From Pyrenochaeta sp. MPI-SDFR-AT-0127 (Eukaryota; Ascomycota; Dothideomycetes; Pleosporales; Cucurbitariaceae): a stretch of 64,000 nucleotides of DNA. The stretch is taken from positions 1,302,001 to 1,366,000 of the forward strand of contig JAGTJM010000001.1 in the NCBI GenBank assembly GCA_020747015.1, read 5' to 3'. This document shows, one piece after another, positions 1 to 12,448 of this stretch. Under the pieces are notes generated by a model, which was not told the origin of the DNA, did not search any database, and worked only from the letters and a program-made list of their open reading frames with translations. The position numbers and the translations under genes were made by a program. Numbering within the stretch: position 1 is the stretch's first letter; each line of letters starts with the position of its first letter.

Positions 1-3000
1 CATCGCCATAACATAGATGCGCCAATATGTCGTATTCAAAATTGACATGCGGGCCATTTTACGTCCACGAACACAGCTTCGTCCTCGTGGTTGGAACTAT
101 TCGATGCTAAACACTCCGCATTGCTTTGGCGGCTCCTAGTCTAAAAGTTTAGGGCCACGAGTCTCGGACAACGTGATCGTCCGCAAGCCTCGTACCACCA
201 TGCTGGAATCTGCCAAGGCTTGCGCCTGAGCGGTGTTCTGCATGGCTGTTGGACGGACTATTCTCCGGTGCGGTCCGTTCGACGTGGATGTGGCAGGTTG
301 GCTTGGTCCTTCGCGTATCAAGGTTCAAGGTCGAACTTTGAGCGCTACATGCATAGCGCGCCATGCGAAGGTCACCCGTTCCGGAAGGACTTCTGCTTTC
401 AGCCCAATATCATGAATCGGAATGGGTATGTCTCTGTCATGGTCCCTGATGGTAACTGTCATAAGCCTCAAAGGTGTGCGGCGCTCGTGTCGAGCTGTTT
501 TTGTCAACTGCCAAGTGTCTCAGAGGGATGAACCTTCAGCCAAAACGGTCCGAATACCCACAACATCAAGAACCCTACCACTCCGGGATCCCCAGCCCTC
601 CGGCTATCACCGAGGCTCGCTTTCGAGTTCGGCCGCCACGGTCCCAGGACGTGAACCACATTGGTGCCCAACCCCAGACCGCGATGCCCCAGATAGAGGG
701 CGGCATACACATTCCAGACCTGGTCGTTGTAATCTTACCAGTTGGAGATTTCCGCCGCGACATTGAGCGTTTCTGAACGGTTGTCGGCAGTTGAGTGTGA
801 GGCTCGTTCCAGCATCGAATTAGCCTTGCCATAAAGTTTTTCGGTGTTCAGGAACATTTTCCAGTCATGGGATGACTTTCATCAAGACCAGATCAAAATC
901 CTCGCTGCCAAGGAGCCCTCGAAGCATCATTTAGGTTATAATTCCCCGTGTTAAGACCAATTATCATACGCCGGCCGCGGTTAGAAATTTGACACCACTG
1001 GCATGCCCGCTTTTCCACTCCTCCCGCATAGTATGCACAACATGCAAATCATCAACAGTCCCAAGAGTGCAGATCAGACCACGTTTTTTCCCTGTCAAAA
1101 CTCCTGTTAGTTCGGCCAGAGCCTCGGAGCACACTGGCCACACCGCTTCTCTGACCTTTGCGCGGGCACAGTCCCATTAATTTACAAGCTATACCTAGCA
1201 ATATCGCCGGGGCTAATATGACTTGCAACAGGCCGCTTCAAACGCGTGCAGAAGAAAACTCGACAATGAGTTAGTACCCAGTGTCTCGGATGTACGCAAT
1301 TTTTACAATACTTGCAAATCCAGGAATTTGCTGTTAGATGATGCATTCGGCATGCTATAGGCTCTGCTGGGACCATAGATTATCTCCACTTCTGAGACTA
1401 CCGCAAAAACGGCAACAGGTGGGGGCAAAACAATTCCCAGCGGAGTGGAACTTGTGTAAGGTCACGTTTTACCTCTCATTTTGGTACAAGTATGTTGCAA
1501 TGCAAGCTAGCATTCAAACTAAGAACTTAAGGCACGAGGTCAGTCAGGCCTATTCGATACCCAAGTTGCTCGGTCCGATGCTGACAAGCCGTCCGCCTGT
1601 CAGATTACAAGTGCACATCCAGAGAAGGTGGTGAGCTGTCCCTTCTTGGGATGGTGAGTCATCTGGACACAACGGCAATTCCTTTTGCTGATGTCGATAT
1701 CTACCAGGGTGAGGTTACCCATTACGGAGGTTTTTCCTATTTGTGGCCCTCGTTGCCGCGATTCATGCACCAAGATTGAGTACATCCGCGGGTGTACTCC
1801 ACCCCATGTCCCACCTCGACACGTGTATATCCACACCGCATATTCACAATCTGCACCCACCCTGTCCACCAGATCTACTTGATCCAGCTCTTTCTAGTAT
1901 TTTCAGATAGCGTCACGCGCTGCAACGCCTTCCTCCGTCGTACGCAATTCCTCATCCGCTCGTAAGCTATTCTCTCAATTCGGCCAGCTTGATTCAGCAA
2001 CCTTGAATGGCATGCAGCCACCGGCAATATGTGTGCTCCGAACGGCCAATTAGTGTGGCAGGGCACCAGCATCGTGGCCGCGATCTGTTCCATGCGTGCA
2101 TTCAACATATCATAATCCTCGCTGTCAGATTCGGGGTCCTGGCATCACCTGGGCTCATTGGGCAACGCGAGCAAAAGGCGTTGAGTAATACGCTCGAAAA
2201 TTCAAGCGCGGGGAAGTACCGGCACCCTAGTCGGCGCTTATGCATGCAATAGATGGAAGGATGCGGGCCTTGCGCCATACGAGCCAGCCCAAGCACGTTT
2301 TTGCGCATTGTATGGTTACACGACAGCTGTTGAGAATAATCCAGCAGGAGCACGCAAGTATTACTCAATCGTTGCGACACTCCTTAAGGATGACAACGAA
2401 AGAGTGATTTGCTAGGCTGTAATACAGGTCACATGCGCCCATGAAGCATGGAACAGCATGTATACTTGGTCGATCATATAGTCCTTATGCACGGAATATC
2501 GGTTATCGGCGGATTGGAGCAAGTACAGGCAGGACCGCGGCCTCATATCGTTTCATACTGGAAGACTATTGACCCTAGTATAGTTCTGCTCGGGTTACGA
2601 CGCTGCGCTTATTGTCATCTCGAAGCTGTCGTTGTCACATGAACCCTTGAAAGTCCAGCTTCACAAGCACAACGGGGTTTTTCGCGCTCCGCTAGAAACG
2701 CGACATGCTTTACTTTTGCCAGTCAAAGTTGACACCAAAAGGAACTCGGGACAAAGTCAAACCACCCGCGAAACAAGTTCCAAATCATGCTTGCTCAAAA
2801 ATCAACGCAAAATCCCAATCCAGTAGCCATATCTATATCGGCCGACCTGCCTCCGTTCCACATCGCCCCTCCCCTTTCTTCCTTACCCATGCATATCCCA
2901 TTACCACCCACTTTTTTGGACGGCATGCACAAGCGTATTCGTATGCATGCAGTACAAGGATGCGAGGGCACCACCTTACCAACCCCTCGGGTCGTGTGCT

Positions 3001-5011
3001 GGAGCCCAACCATGCATGTCAGCAACGAAAGGTGACGAGGAGGATTTTACCCGCATGGGCGGTCCGGTCATGTGAGACAGGCCCCTCTTGCTACAGGTGG
3101 GACAGACACGTCCCAGCCAGTAAGAAAATTCGTGCGACATGCCGTGGCTCGTTGGGGGTGGGGAGGATGCTGGTTGGTGGGTTCCGAACCGAATTTCCCT
3201 GCGTGCAAGGCTGAAGGGGGTGAGGCGCGTGATGTACGTGAGGAGGATATGTGTGCGTGAAAAGACGCAGGTGGGTGACGAAGAGTGAGGGGGTGAGACC
3301 GTAATGACTGGCGCGACAGCGACGCCCCGTACCGCCCGTCCGCAACTTAATCTGTCGAGGCAAAGAAAGCCAGGTCACACTTGCACAAAGCGTGAACGTG
3401 ACTGCTTTGGACCGAATCAACCGCCATGGGCGACGCGGCCAAAATAGCCACCATCCACACCTTTGCCGCAAACTCCACCGATATATCAGATTCACCAAGC
3501 GCGGAGCTTGTGCATGTGGTATTGACTTCACGGGCAAATCCTCCTACCAACCAATCTTCACCACACCCACCAATGCGCACAGCATCTTCGGCGACGCTGG
3601 TGATTGGCTAAGCACCAACTATCACCCACCTTGCGAGACTTCTCCGACAAAGGGAGAGAGTCACAGAGCCGCCCAAAAAAAAAGGTCTCGACAAATGTAT
3701 GGCTGTGACATACCTACCCACTCCGACAGGAATGCCCGGTGCAACCGCAAACGACAAATCCCCCGTAGCCTGTGCTGCCGCACTCGCAGCACATTACATC
3801 GCATCAATACCCGCGTGCCGCGCATATTTCATTGCCAAAGGATCTTGTGCGGTAACACAACGGTTCGCGTAGTATCGCTCAATGAAGTAATAGAAAAAGG
3901 CCGTGAGAGTATGCAGGAGGCTTTTGTCGTACGAGACAACGCCCTACGATGTTGCTTGTCACCTTCGCTTGAGCCTGCAAGGTCAAGTTGAGCCCAACAA
4001 TAAAGAGCCATTGTGGAGAGACCTATTTCTTTTCACGCACTACCTGAGGAAGGCTTTATTTATTTTTTGCAAGAAGGAATAAGACATGTGGAAATTGATG
4101 GGGCAAGACAGACCCACTCACGTGCGTTTGACAAACGTTGGGTGTGAAGGAACATTGATAGGTACGTCACGTTTTGCTTTTCAGTCAATTATGTAGGATT
4201 TGCCTATTTCCAGATTGGGCTACCACAGTGGCACAACGGCTCCTCCGCCTCAAGGTGCGCCTCACCTCACTTTGCTGCCTGTCATGGTGGCGCAGAGAGA
4301 TCTTTCTGCGCACGCACGCCCACTCGTCGGTCACCGTAAGCGCTCATCAGTTTGTGAGATGAAGACGGTAGCGAAGCGGGATGTTCGCGGGATGTTCGCG
4401 GCACGCTCACGCAAGCACACGTTGGGCTCACGGGACACAATGGATGGCGACAGTATGGAGCCTCTAATGTTGTGCATCTCCCGGGTGTGCTGCACCCCTG
4501 TAAATGAGTTCACACCGATCGTACCCTGTTTCCGCGGAAGGTGACGGGTCCGAGTCTCACACAACTGACGGATAGATGACGGACGGACGGCATGCCGTTG
4601 GGCCCGCCATCGGTGTGACTTGCTGTCCATGCTCGGTAGCCATTACGGGCAGATGTAGCATGGGGGTGATGTAGAGAGAGATGGCCTGATCTCTCTTCAG
4701 GATCCACAGTGGGGTGTGGGGTGACTGGGCACGCGGTGACTCGCATTGTCGATGTGATCTTAGATTTGTCCCGCAAGCGATTCTTGATAATGCTCTTCTC
4801 CTGCAGAAGCACGGCGGGTGGAAGTCACGGCATCGCGTGGGGGAGCCGAATGCACGTGGGGGTTCCCACGGGGGTGTTTGCTGCAGGGTGAGTTGGATTA
4901 GGAAGGCTCCAAAGTACAGTGTTACACGATGCTGTAGTATGACAGTACCGCGGAGATGTGATTGAGTAGCACGATTAACGGAGAAAGGCGATGGTACGAT
5001 AACGCCATCCT
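1..5011. other. Gene-free left edge
   Basis: I find no ORF in these 5 kb with a credible start, splice structure and family resemblance. Both strands carry short, mutually overlapping ORFs broken by stops. The best scraps are a 57-codon ATG ORF at 3699-3872 (+), rich in Ala, and a 61-codon ORF at 3426-3611 (+) with a good start context. Neither shows a domain, and they are not annotated as genes. Base composition is moderate, unlike the AT-rich right end, so this looks like ordinary intergenic DNA or very old relics. Confidence 0.5.
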
Positions 5012-6093
5012 TCATCCGCCGCCCACACCAAACCGCGTGCGCAAGGTGTTGAGCCGCCGCAGCGTCTCGGGCATGTCGTTCATGCTCTCCGAGCGCGTCA
5101 GACGGTATGCTGAGTAGTTCCTGTTCTCCTGGATGAGCGTGTCGATAAGCGTGAAATCGCCAATTACGCATTGGCCGGAAGTGAGTATATCGAGAGCGTC
5201 GGCGTGGCCAGCGTCCGAGGAGGGTGGCAGGAGCGCGTCCTCTTCATCATCGGGATCGGCTCCTATATCAGATAGCGTATCGGACCGGTGCAAGACGCCT
5301 CGCTCTTCGTCATCGGCGTCCTGGTCTCTGGCCGCATTATCACTTGCCACCCGTGCCGTGCCCTCTGCTTCCGGGTCTGACGTGGCTCCTGAGGCTGCAG
5401 CATTGGTGCTTGAGGATGCCACACCTGTAGACATCTTTGCTAGCTTCTTCTTCAGCTCTCGCCGCTTGACGTGTACTGATACCATGACTAGCTGCAGCAT
5501 CAGGACGCAGACGTCTAGCGCTCCAAGCTTCCATTTACCAGTCGGCCCCTGTTGCCCAATGAAGTCTATCATCAGGCCTCCATGCAGGTAGCCTCGTGTG
5601 TCCTCGCCGGCAGAAGGCGCAGGGTATGTGAGATGCAGGAAGAAGTTGATCCCAAACGAAAAGAGCAGGAGGGGTAGGAACGGCTTTGGCTCGTCTGGCG
5701 GGCGTTCGAGGGTAGTGTCGGGGATGGGCGTCAGTAGGCTGCCGTGAAGGAAGGATTTGACGGCGAGCCAGAAGAAGGAGCAGCTACAACAGCATGGTTA
5801 GCAAACCTCTTTTGCAACATGGCAGATGGAAGGCCCTACTCTAGGTGGTAGAGGGCGATGAGGTGCATGTAGACGGCCATGTCCAACTCGCGCAGGAGCT
5901 CATTCAGCATCCGTATACGCTTCCTCTTTGCATCCATCCTCCTTTCTTTTGCCAGCTTGTCCCTTTCCTGCTCATCTTCCTCTTCCTCTTCCTCATCCCC
6001 AAGACCCGCTATCGCGCCACCGGGGTCCACCTGCTCGGAGACGCTGTCTCCATGGCGCCGTGCAGCTCGAGACGGCTCGCCCTCATCGTTCAT
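5012..6093 (-). CDS. dsc4: DUF1746 protein, Dsc E3 ligase subunit 4-like
   Basis: Two exons, 6093-5840 and 5783-5012, joined across a 56-nt GT-AG intron with a GCTAAC branch site, give 341 residues. Residues about 28-60 are acidic then highly charged. From about residue 65 the product matches the DUF1746 family: LLRELDMAVYMHLIALYHLD, then DCSFFWLAVKSFLHG, a hydrophobic helix, APSAGEDTRGYLHGGLMIDFIGQQ (quoted here only as the key region, about residues 160-185), and a last hydrophobic segment before VHVKRRELKK. DUF1746 is the domain of fission-yeast Dsc4, a membrane subunit of the Golgi Dsc ubiquitin ligase that helps activate the SREBP sterol/hypoxia factor. The rest is an acidic, Ser-rich tail of about 120 residues. 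It is divergent from the Rcf1 gene with 380 bp between starts. The family is secure; the Dsc4 role is by homology. Confidence 0.85.
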
Positions 6094-6473
6094 GGCGCAG
6101 CAAAGATGTATGAAGCCTCGACCTCATGAAAGGCGACCCTAGATTGTGGACGTGCAACGAATGATGCGCAAAGCTTTAGGCTACCACCTCTTGCCGACCG
6201 CTTGGTGATGTCGTGCAGAGACGCGGATCGGCGCTGGAACATCAGAAAGGGCCGATGGCCGAGAGTGGTGAGATAATCGATGAGCTCCGCATCTTGACGA
6301 CATTCACTTGCTCAGCACCACCCCTCCAGCGCTATTTTGAGTCTCTGCATAGCCTTCGCGGTGTTTTCCCAGTGACAACTCCAGCGTGTTCACCCACTTC
6401 GACTGTGAAGACGCTCCAATTGCACACGCCCGCTCGCGCGACACCTCCGCCACCTCCGCATCCATAGTCCATC

Positions 6474-7062
6474 ATGTCCAACTTTGGACCGCCGAATAGC
6501 GCACCACTCCCTTCTTCCTTTGATGAAAATGCGTACGTTGTCATACATGGCTTGAAAACCTACATCATGCATCTTCAAGTCAATTACTCATATTTCGCCC
6601 AGCGACTTCTACAATGAAAACACTATCGACAAAATATGGCGCCGCTTCCGCGAAGAGCCCCTCATCCCCCTCGGCTGCGGCTTGACTGTCTGGGCCATTG
6701 TCGGCGCAACCCGCGCAATGCGCAAAGGCGACCATAAAATGACAAACGTGTACTTCCGCCGCCGTTTATACGCACAAGCATTCACCATCGCCGTCCTCGT
6801 AGCGGGCAATGTCTATTGGCAAAAGGATCGCGTCAAGAGGAAGGACTACGAGAAGATGGTTGCCGAGAAGGAGCGTATGGATAAGAGAGGAAGGTGGCTG
6901 AGGGAGTTGGAGGTCAGAGATGAAGAGGACAAGGCGTGGAAGGAGAGGATGGCTAGGAAGGCGAGGGGTGTAGGCGAGGAGGCTAAGGAGGAGGCAAGGG
7001 GGGTTACGGAAATGGTGGCGAGCAAGACGAAGGAGTTGAAAGATCAAGCAGTAGGGAAGTAA
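6474..7062 (+). CDS. rcf1: Respiratory supercomplex factor 1 (HIG1 domain)
   Basis: Exons 6474-6532 and 6603-7062 (70-nt intron, GTACGT donor, CCCAG acceptor) encode 172 residues. The HIG1 (hypoxia-induced) domain covers residues about 29-95. The motif KIWRRFREEPLIPLGCG leads into a first membrane helix at about 40-57, a short basic loop (RAMRKGD), and a second helix at about 76-92. The loop RRRLYAQ fits the conserved HIG1 core. After the second helix the protein is a long charged helix rich in Lys, Glu and Arg, likely coiled coil. Rcf1 sits in the inner mitochondrial membrane and promotes assembly and stability of complex IV and III-IV supercomplexes. The ATG at 6474 is preferred because the intron phase fits and the N-terminus matches fungal Rcf1 proteins. 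Confidence 0.9.
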
Positions 7063-7835
7063 AGATACTGCGCGTCGAAAAGTGATTGGGGAAAAAAATG
7101 GTGGTAATTGATCAACAAGGACACTACAACAGAGCCGGAGTTTTGCGCAATCAGCCTTGGGCACATTCGCTGTACATATGATTTTGTCTTGTAAGAGTAT
7201 ATCCTGGATCAGGAATGGGAACGGTACGGGATCTGTCACAACTCAGGCCTTTGAACTATCTTTGTACAATATCAGTTGTACAACTCGCATGGTTACAGCT
7301 TCTTTGAGTGTTGTTCTCCCATTTCACACAAAGTGCAATCTCTACACAGCACATTCGAGCTAGTACTAGAGTTCACACTGCATTTGGCAACCCGTTCCAG
7401 ATTTCTTCCGTTAGCGTAACGAACCTCCAAGAGCTCACGTCGTACTTCTCTGTACCACTTGCCGAGAGTCCATCTTGGTTTCGCACTCGCGAAAGGTTGA
7501 CTGGCAGGCAGGCTTACGAAAGCTGACTTAGCAACCAAGATGTTGTGTAATTGATACAAGCTATTCGAACAAAGTCCCATCCTCATGTGCCGTTGGTTGA
7601 GCGTGGCCGATCGGGTATCTGTGTGAACCCTTCTTTCGGGTACTCGGTCACTGACATCGGGCAACCACAAGTTTCTCGACAAAGCTACGTACTGTGTAGA
7701 AATGATGTGCAATGGCATAGCCGAAGCATCTTTGACTTGTAGAGATATAAATATTTGGCGGGGAAGGTTAGTTCCAATATCACCTACTCCACTAGAACCG
7801 GCGCTGTTGAAGTCAAGCAAAAGTACATCGTCACC
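7063..7835. other. Intergenic, Rcf1 to cupin
   Basis: No coding feature is supported. The first 100 bases are the Rcf1 3' flank. Bases 7600-7835, upstream of the cupin start, include a TATAAATA-like stretch at about 7745. Confidence 0.5.
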
Positions 7836-8420
7836 ATGGCCACAACATTCGTCCCACCCAACGTAGTAAAAGTCGACGGAGTCTGGCAAATAGAAGGGTG
7901 AGTATAAGAAACTGAAAAAAAAAAATCTTCATGAATTGTGATGCCCTCTCCCATCAAACTGCTCTCACCACCCCAGCCCAAAAAAAAGTCCTACAATATA
8001 ACTAACACCCTTTTTCCCAGAAAACCCCGCGAAGACTTGCAAATCCTCGGCCGCTACAATCCCTCCAACCTCCCCGGAAAAACCATTCTCGTCTTACTCA
8101 TCGACATCCCGCCTAACGGGGGCACACCATCCCACAAGCACGGCGGCGCAGCTGCAATCGCAATCCCCATCTCTGGCTCCTCGCTCAACCAGATGAACAG
8201 CGCTGCACCGCAGACCTACGGGCCTGGCGAGTTTTGGTACGAGGGGCCCGGCTGTCATCACCAGAGGAGCGAGAATCCCAGTACCACGGAGAGAGCGAAG
8301 TTCTTCGCTGTTCTGATTGTCGATGATGAGACGCTTGGTGGCAAAGGTGGCGAGGAGTTTGGGAACATATTTGTGCTGGATAAGGAGGTTGAGATGGGGG
8401 AGAAGGCGGCGAGTAAGTAG
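7836..8420 (+). CDS. Small cupin-domain protein
   Basis: Exons 7836-7897 and 8021-8420, with a GTGAGT donor and TTTCCCAG acceptor around a 123-nt intron, encode 153 residues. A single cupin barrel fills the protein. Cupin motif 1 is visible as PPNGGTPSHKHGGAAAIAIP with the two metal-ligand His (HKH), a Gly-rich YGPGEFWYEGPGCHH turn follows, and motif 2 has HHQRSENPSTTERAKFF. Single-domain cupins of this type occur widely in bacteria and fungi as small enzymes or binding proteins, so substrate and pathway cannot be deduced. There is no signal peptide, so it is probably cytosolic. The 5' exon begins MATTFVPPN, and the ATG has a good context (tcaccATGG). Family confidence is high, function unknown. 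Confidence 0.85.
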
Positions 8421-10948
8421 AGGGGGAAAGAGGAGTGGGGATTTGGTAGGAGTTGAGAAGAGGATTGGACCGGTACCGTGGAGGGGAGAAATAGATGAAG
8501 AAATAGTAATGCTAGCGGATTGAAACTTTACACACGCTGGTGTATCTGGGAATAAAATATGTAGATGATATTGATTGGACTCACTTAAACTCTGCACTTA
8601 TCTTTTCACTGGAGAAATGGCTATTAGGAACTCTTTTACGAAAGTTTCGAATCAGTTGATATCGGAGCCACGAAGCATACATGCAGAAAAGTGTTGGACT
8701 GCTTTGCAAGTCCGCTGTTTTTTTTCTGACACTCTCATCATGGATTTCTAGAATTTAGATTGCTGACATCAAATGGTAGCCGGCCAACATTTTCGCATAC
8801 TTTTTTGGTCTGACAACCATTCACCTGCTTGATCGTGCAGCATGAATATCTGATAGGATGCCAAAGTATTAGACGTTCACACTGATGAGAAATATTTACG
8901 TTCTCAGGCATTATAAACATCGGCAAGCGAGTGTTTGATATAAGTGCGTTTCCGCCATGAGATGGAAGGGCGATCATACGAAATTCAAGTCACCGACCGT
9001 TAATGCCGAGAAAAAAGTTTCCTGCCTGCATCAAGCTTGACAGGCCATATCTCCAACCCTCTTGGCCGAATAGAATCCGGTCTTCAACGAGCCTGGTAGA
9101 ACTTGAAAAAGGTATACGAGTGGTGTGGCCTTCCAACCGAGACGTGACGAACATCATTGACACATTGTAGTACCAAGCCCAAGGCAAACTTGATGATTAC
9201 GAAGTTCTATCCGATGCGCCCAGGTAGGGAAAGAAAGTAGTCTATTACTGCCTGCTTTCGGACGCCAGATTTGCTGCACGACTCGTGTACGAGATGAATG
9301 CGGGTAGCAAAACAATACAACATGGAAGGGTTTACAAAGTCGCCCTTCGGTGCGATATTCTTTCTATCTTCACCGTGCAAACTTTAACAATTCAGAGCAT
9401 AGTTGTATTCGGCGAAAAACAATGATAAAACGATAGATTCAGATGCATCTGACGTTGATCTAGTCGATGATAAAGAGATAGATTCAGATGAGTCTGATGT
9501 TGATCTAGTCGATGTTGGACAAGGAAAACAGCAGTCGTCAACGAAGACGAGACGCAGATAAACGTTTGCAGAGAATGATGAGGAAGAAAACAAGGTACAT
9601 TTGGATAAAAGAAGTTGTAAAAATTCGATAATCATAGTGATTGGCGAAACACATTGTAAGTATTCTCTGGAGGAACACTCCAAGATAACCAGGGCGAACG
9701 GGTGCACCGAGTTATCGTTGTGGATCAAGATGATAAGGTACGATGACAAGTGGCGTGTTTTTCTAGTATAGGAAAAGATGATTGATTTCTCTCTTGCAAT
9801 GCTCATTGAGGCAGCTCAACATGAAAGACACTCTACAATCAACTACGACAATGCAACAACATGAAATTCTCCCGTCATGCATGTGGTGATTAATTGATCG
9901 ACCTGTGATCCACGTCTTGTAAATGAATGTCTATCTCGCTTGATCGCAGGGACTGCATGTAAATGTCCGAAGCAAAACTAGTTGAACGTTTCCATAGTAG
10001 TTGCTCAACAAGTTTCCAGAGTACTATACGTGCCATTGCAATATGTGGCAAGGATCAAACTCGAAGGCAATGGCTCTATACTTTGGACTTGTCATGCTGA
10101 TTGGTCGCATCCTTACAGGTCGACAATCTTGAGCGCGGTCCTTTCCCTATTGTCTCAATCAAGTTTATATCAAAAACGGCCTGCAGGTCCTCCCGTGTGG
10201 CGTTACCGAGACGTGCTCAGGTCTGCAAGACATAGAGAGTATTGGTATAGGCGGAACAAGCCAGATTGTCCATTGTCAAGGCATGGCTTGGTCGTCGTCA
10301 AGCCGGAACATTCGGGATGAAACATGTGGCCTATAAGCAATCCAGAGAGCCAGCGGGCGAATGTCCCTCTGTAACTCGAGCCTAGCTCTTATTCTTCCGG
10401 AACGGAGATTCGTTGCTCCCCGTGGTCAGGCAACGTGCTCGATGCACAGGCCGTGCCGGACCGTTCAGCCGACAATGAGTTGTTATCACCGCCTCATCAA
10501 CCGCATATTCTATCAGCAATACAAACCCACTATACTGTATACGTACCAACACCCATAGCCGCTCTCACTGAAACGAGCAGCCATGGACAGCACGCGCCCG
10601 TAGAAGCCTTTGATTGATGCTGCGACAATGGCCTGTTGGCCCAACGATCCGCATGGCCGGCGGCGCCTCTTCGCAGCGCGCACAAAGGATTATTGCAACG
10701 AAGACCATATGTATACCTGAAGCCGCCGCGTTTGTTGGAGTTCCTTGGTTCCACGCTTTCCCAATCACTTGTTCCGTCTGTCGCCTGCCCCGAGAACGTG
10801 TCTGATTGGCGTCTTTGCCAACGTCCGTAATACCGCGTAAAGAAGGGTGCATGTTGGAATAGCGTCGTCGCGACTATCGACTCCGGGCAAGATTCCAGGC
10901 AAGATTCCATAGCCTCGTCGGGCGGCTCCTCGGGACGTCATTGGGACA
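8421..10948. other. Gene-free stretch with a 45-bp tandem duplication
   Basis: These 2.5 kb hold no supportable gene. The only structured element is the tandem duplication at 9424-9513, listed separately. The opposite-strand 140-codon ORF over it (9384-9806) is Ser-rich and reads like the shadow of the repeat. Confidence 0.5.
9424..9513 (+). repeat. Two-copy 45-bp tandem repeat, acidic in one frame
   Basis: Two adjacent 45-bp units share the cores GATAGATTCAGATG and GTTGATCTAGTCGATG with a few substitutions between copies. Read on the plus strand in one frame, each unit encodes a 15-residue Asp/Ser-rich repeat (IDSDxSDVDLVD), followed in frame by GQGKQQSSTKTRRR and a stop at about 9561. The frame opens just after a TAG near 9402 and has no ATG, so it would need an upstream exon I cannot find. 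It may be the last exon of an unrecognised gene or a remnant of one. Confidence 0.6.
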
Positions 10949-12448
10949 ATGGGAGCGACGCTATCCAAATTGTGGGCCTCCCTCAGGCACGCCTGGACGG
11001 GCGGCGCTGCCACGGGCAAGGCGACACAGCAACATCAACAAGCCAACGGCCAGCCAAAGGACATTGAGAGCGGCACACAAACACCAGCCCCAACCACTGA
11101 GTCGTTGTCCAACATGTCCGAGGTCAAAAAGTACGAAATTACTGAGGTATGTCGGTTTTTGATTTTGTCAAGTGCTCGACGAGGGGTAGTTTTCGCAGCC
11201 CCGCTGAGGTCATGCATCCGCTTTGAGAGCATTGCGACGCAGGATGGGTGAATGTCCCCCCGCGAATGGGCTGCCATTGAGCCTCACTTGGCCGACTACA
11301 GTTCTCGAAGCCTTCATACCAGAGTCGCATAGATATTTTGAAGCCATTCCAGCCTCTGTTCCGCCACTCGCGCCCAAGATTGCCCTTGTCTCCACCTTGC
11401 GCAAGTTTTACGACGTGATTTAGCCGCTAACAATATCGCAGCCATGGCTCAAGCTAAACTGCTCCCTTGGCGAAGGACCGTTCTGGGAGGAGGAAACCAA
11501 TACCGTTCGCTTCCTCGACGTCGAGAAGCAAAAGGTGCACCGTGTCAACCTGACCGAGGGTCCTTCCAGCCACAAAGTCGTCAAGGAGTATGACATCTCA
11601 ATAGGGTAAATCCACAAAGTCCCAAGAAATACCATCAGCATCTGACAACAACTAGCTGCACAGCAGACATTGAGGGAAACGACAAGGAATTCATCTTCGG
11701 TGGTAAATTCGGCTATGGTGTCGCAAACAAGCAGACCGGCGAGTATCGATGGATCCAAAAAGTATGGTCAGAAGATGAGATCGCGGCAAAGAAGAACGAG
11801 AAGTTCCGTGGCAACGACGGCGCGGTAGATAGTCAAGGACGCTTCTGGGCCGGCTACATGTTCGACCCTCTGGTCTCAGACTGGAGCTCAGAAGGCGCAG
11901 TCTTCCGTCTCAATCCCGATTTGAGCCTCGATCGCCCCATGAGCAACATCACCATTCCCAACGGCACCACCTGGAACAAGGATGACACCATCATGTTCTG
12001 GGCTGACAGCCCATTCAAGACGATATACCAGTTTGACTACGACCAAGCCACCGGCGCAATCACTAACAAGCGCCCCTTCTTTACGATGCCAGAGGACAAC
12101 CGCTACGGAAAGGATGCCGTGCCAGATGGTCACTGCATCGACGAGGAAGGGTTCATGTGGACCGCACTCCACGGTGGTAGCCACGTTCTTAAGATCTCTC
12201 CACAGGGTGAAATTGTCGCCGAGATCAAGGTCCCAACATCGTCACCCACATGCCCATGCTTTGTTGGCGAGGAACTGTTCATCACGAGCGCAGGAGGTAC
12301 AAGCGGACCTGACGGAACACCCGCTGACGAATACGCCGGAAGCTGTTTCAAGATCAACGTTGGCGTGCGAGGATTGAAGAGGTTCAAGTTCAAGGGTGGT
12401 GAACGTTTGGAAGCCGGCAAGGCCAATGGGCAAGTTGCCAGCGAGTGA
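10949..12448 (+). CDS. SMP-30/gluconolactonase/LRE-like protein
   Basis: Three exons, 10949-11146, 11442-11605 and 11656-12448, give 384 residues. Introns are 295 and 50 nt, and both joins keep the frame. The six-bladed propeller starts at about residue 65 (ITEPWLKLNCSLGEGPFW). The metal-ligand Glu is in GEGPFW, the Asn in IPNGTTWN and the Asp in VPDGHCIDEEG, matching the Glu-Asn-Asp site of regucalcin-type lactonases. FRGNDGAVDSQGRFWAG is the usual substrate-pocket strand. Members hydrolyse sugar lactones or related esters using a divalent metal; the actual substrate is unknown. The first about 55 residues are a low-complexity Gln/Thr/Pro-rich extension not typical of the family. An internal ATG at 11114 (MSEVKKY) could be the true start, and would make the protein 55 residues shorter. 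Confidence 0.88.

Noticed and set aside
3392..3991. 199-codon open frame on the plus strand
   Set aside because: It has no ATG start (begins GTG), is Arg/Cys-rich without any domain and overlaps other open frames.
9384..9806. 140-codon minus-strand ORF
   Set aside because: Its Ser/Thr repeats are the shadow of the 45-bp tandem duplication on the other strand.
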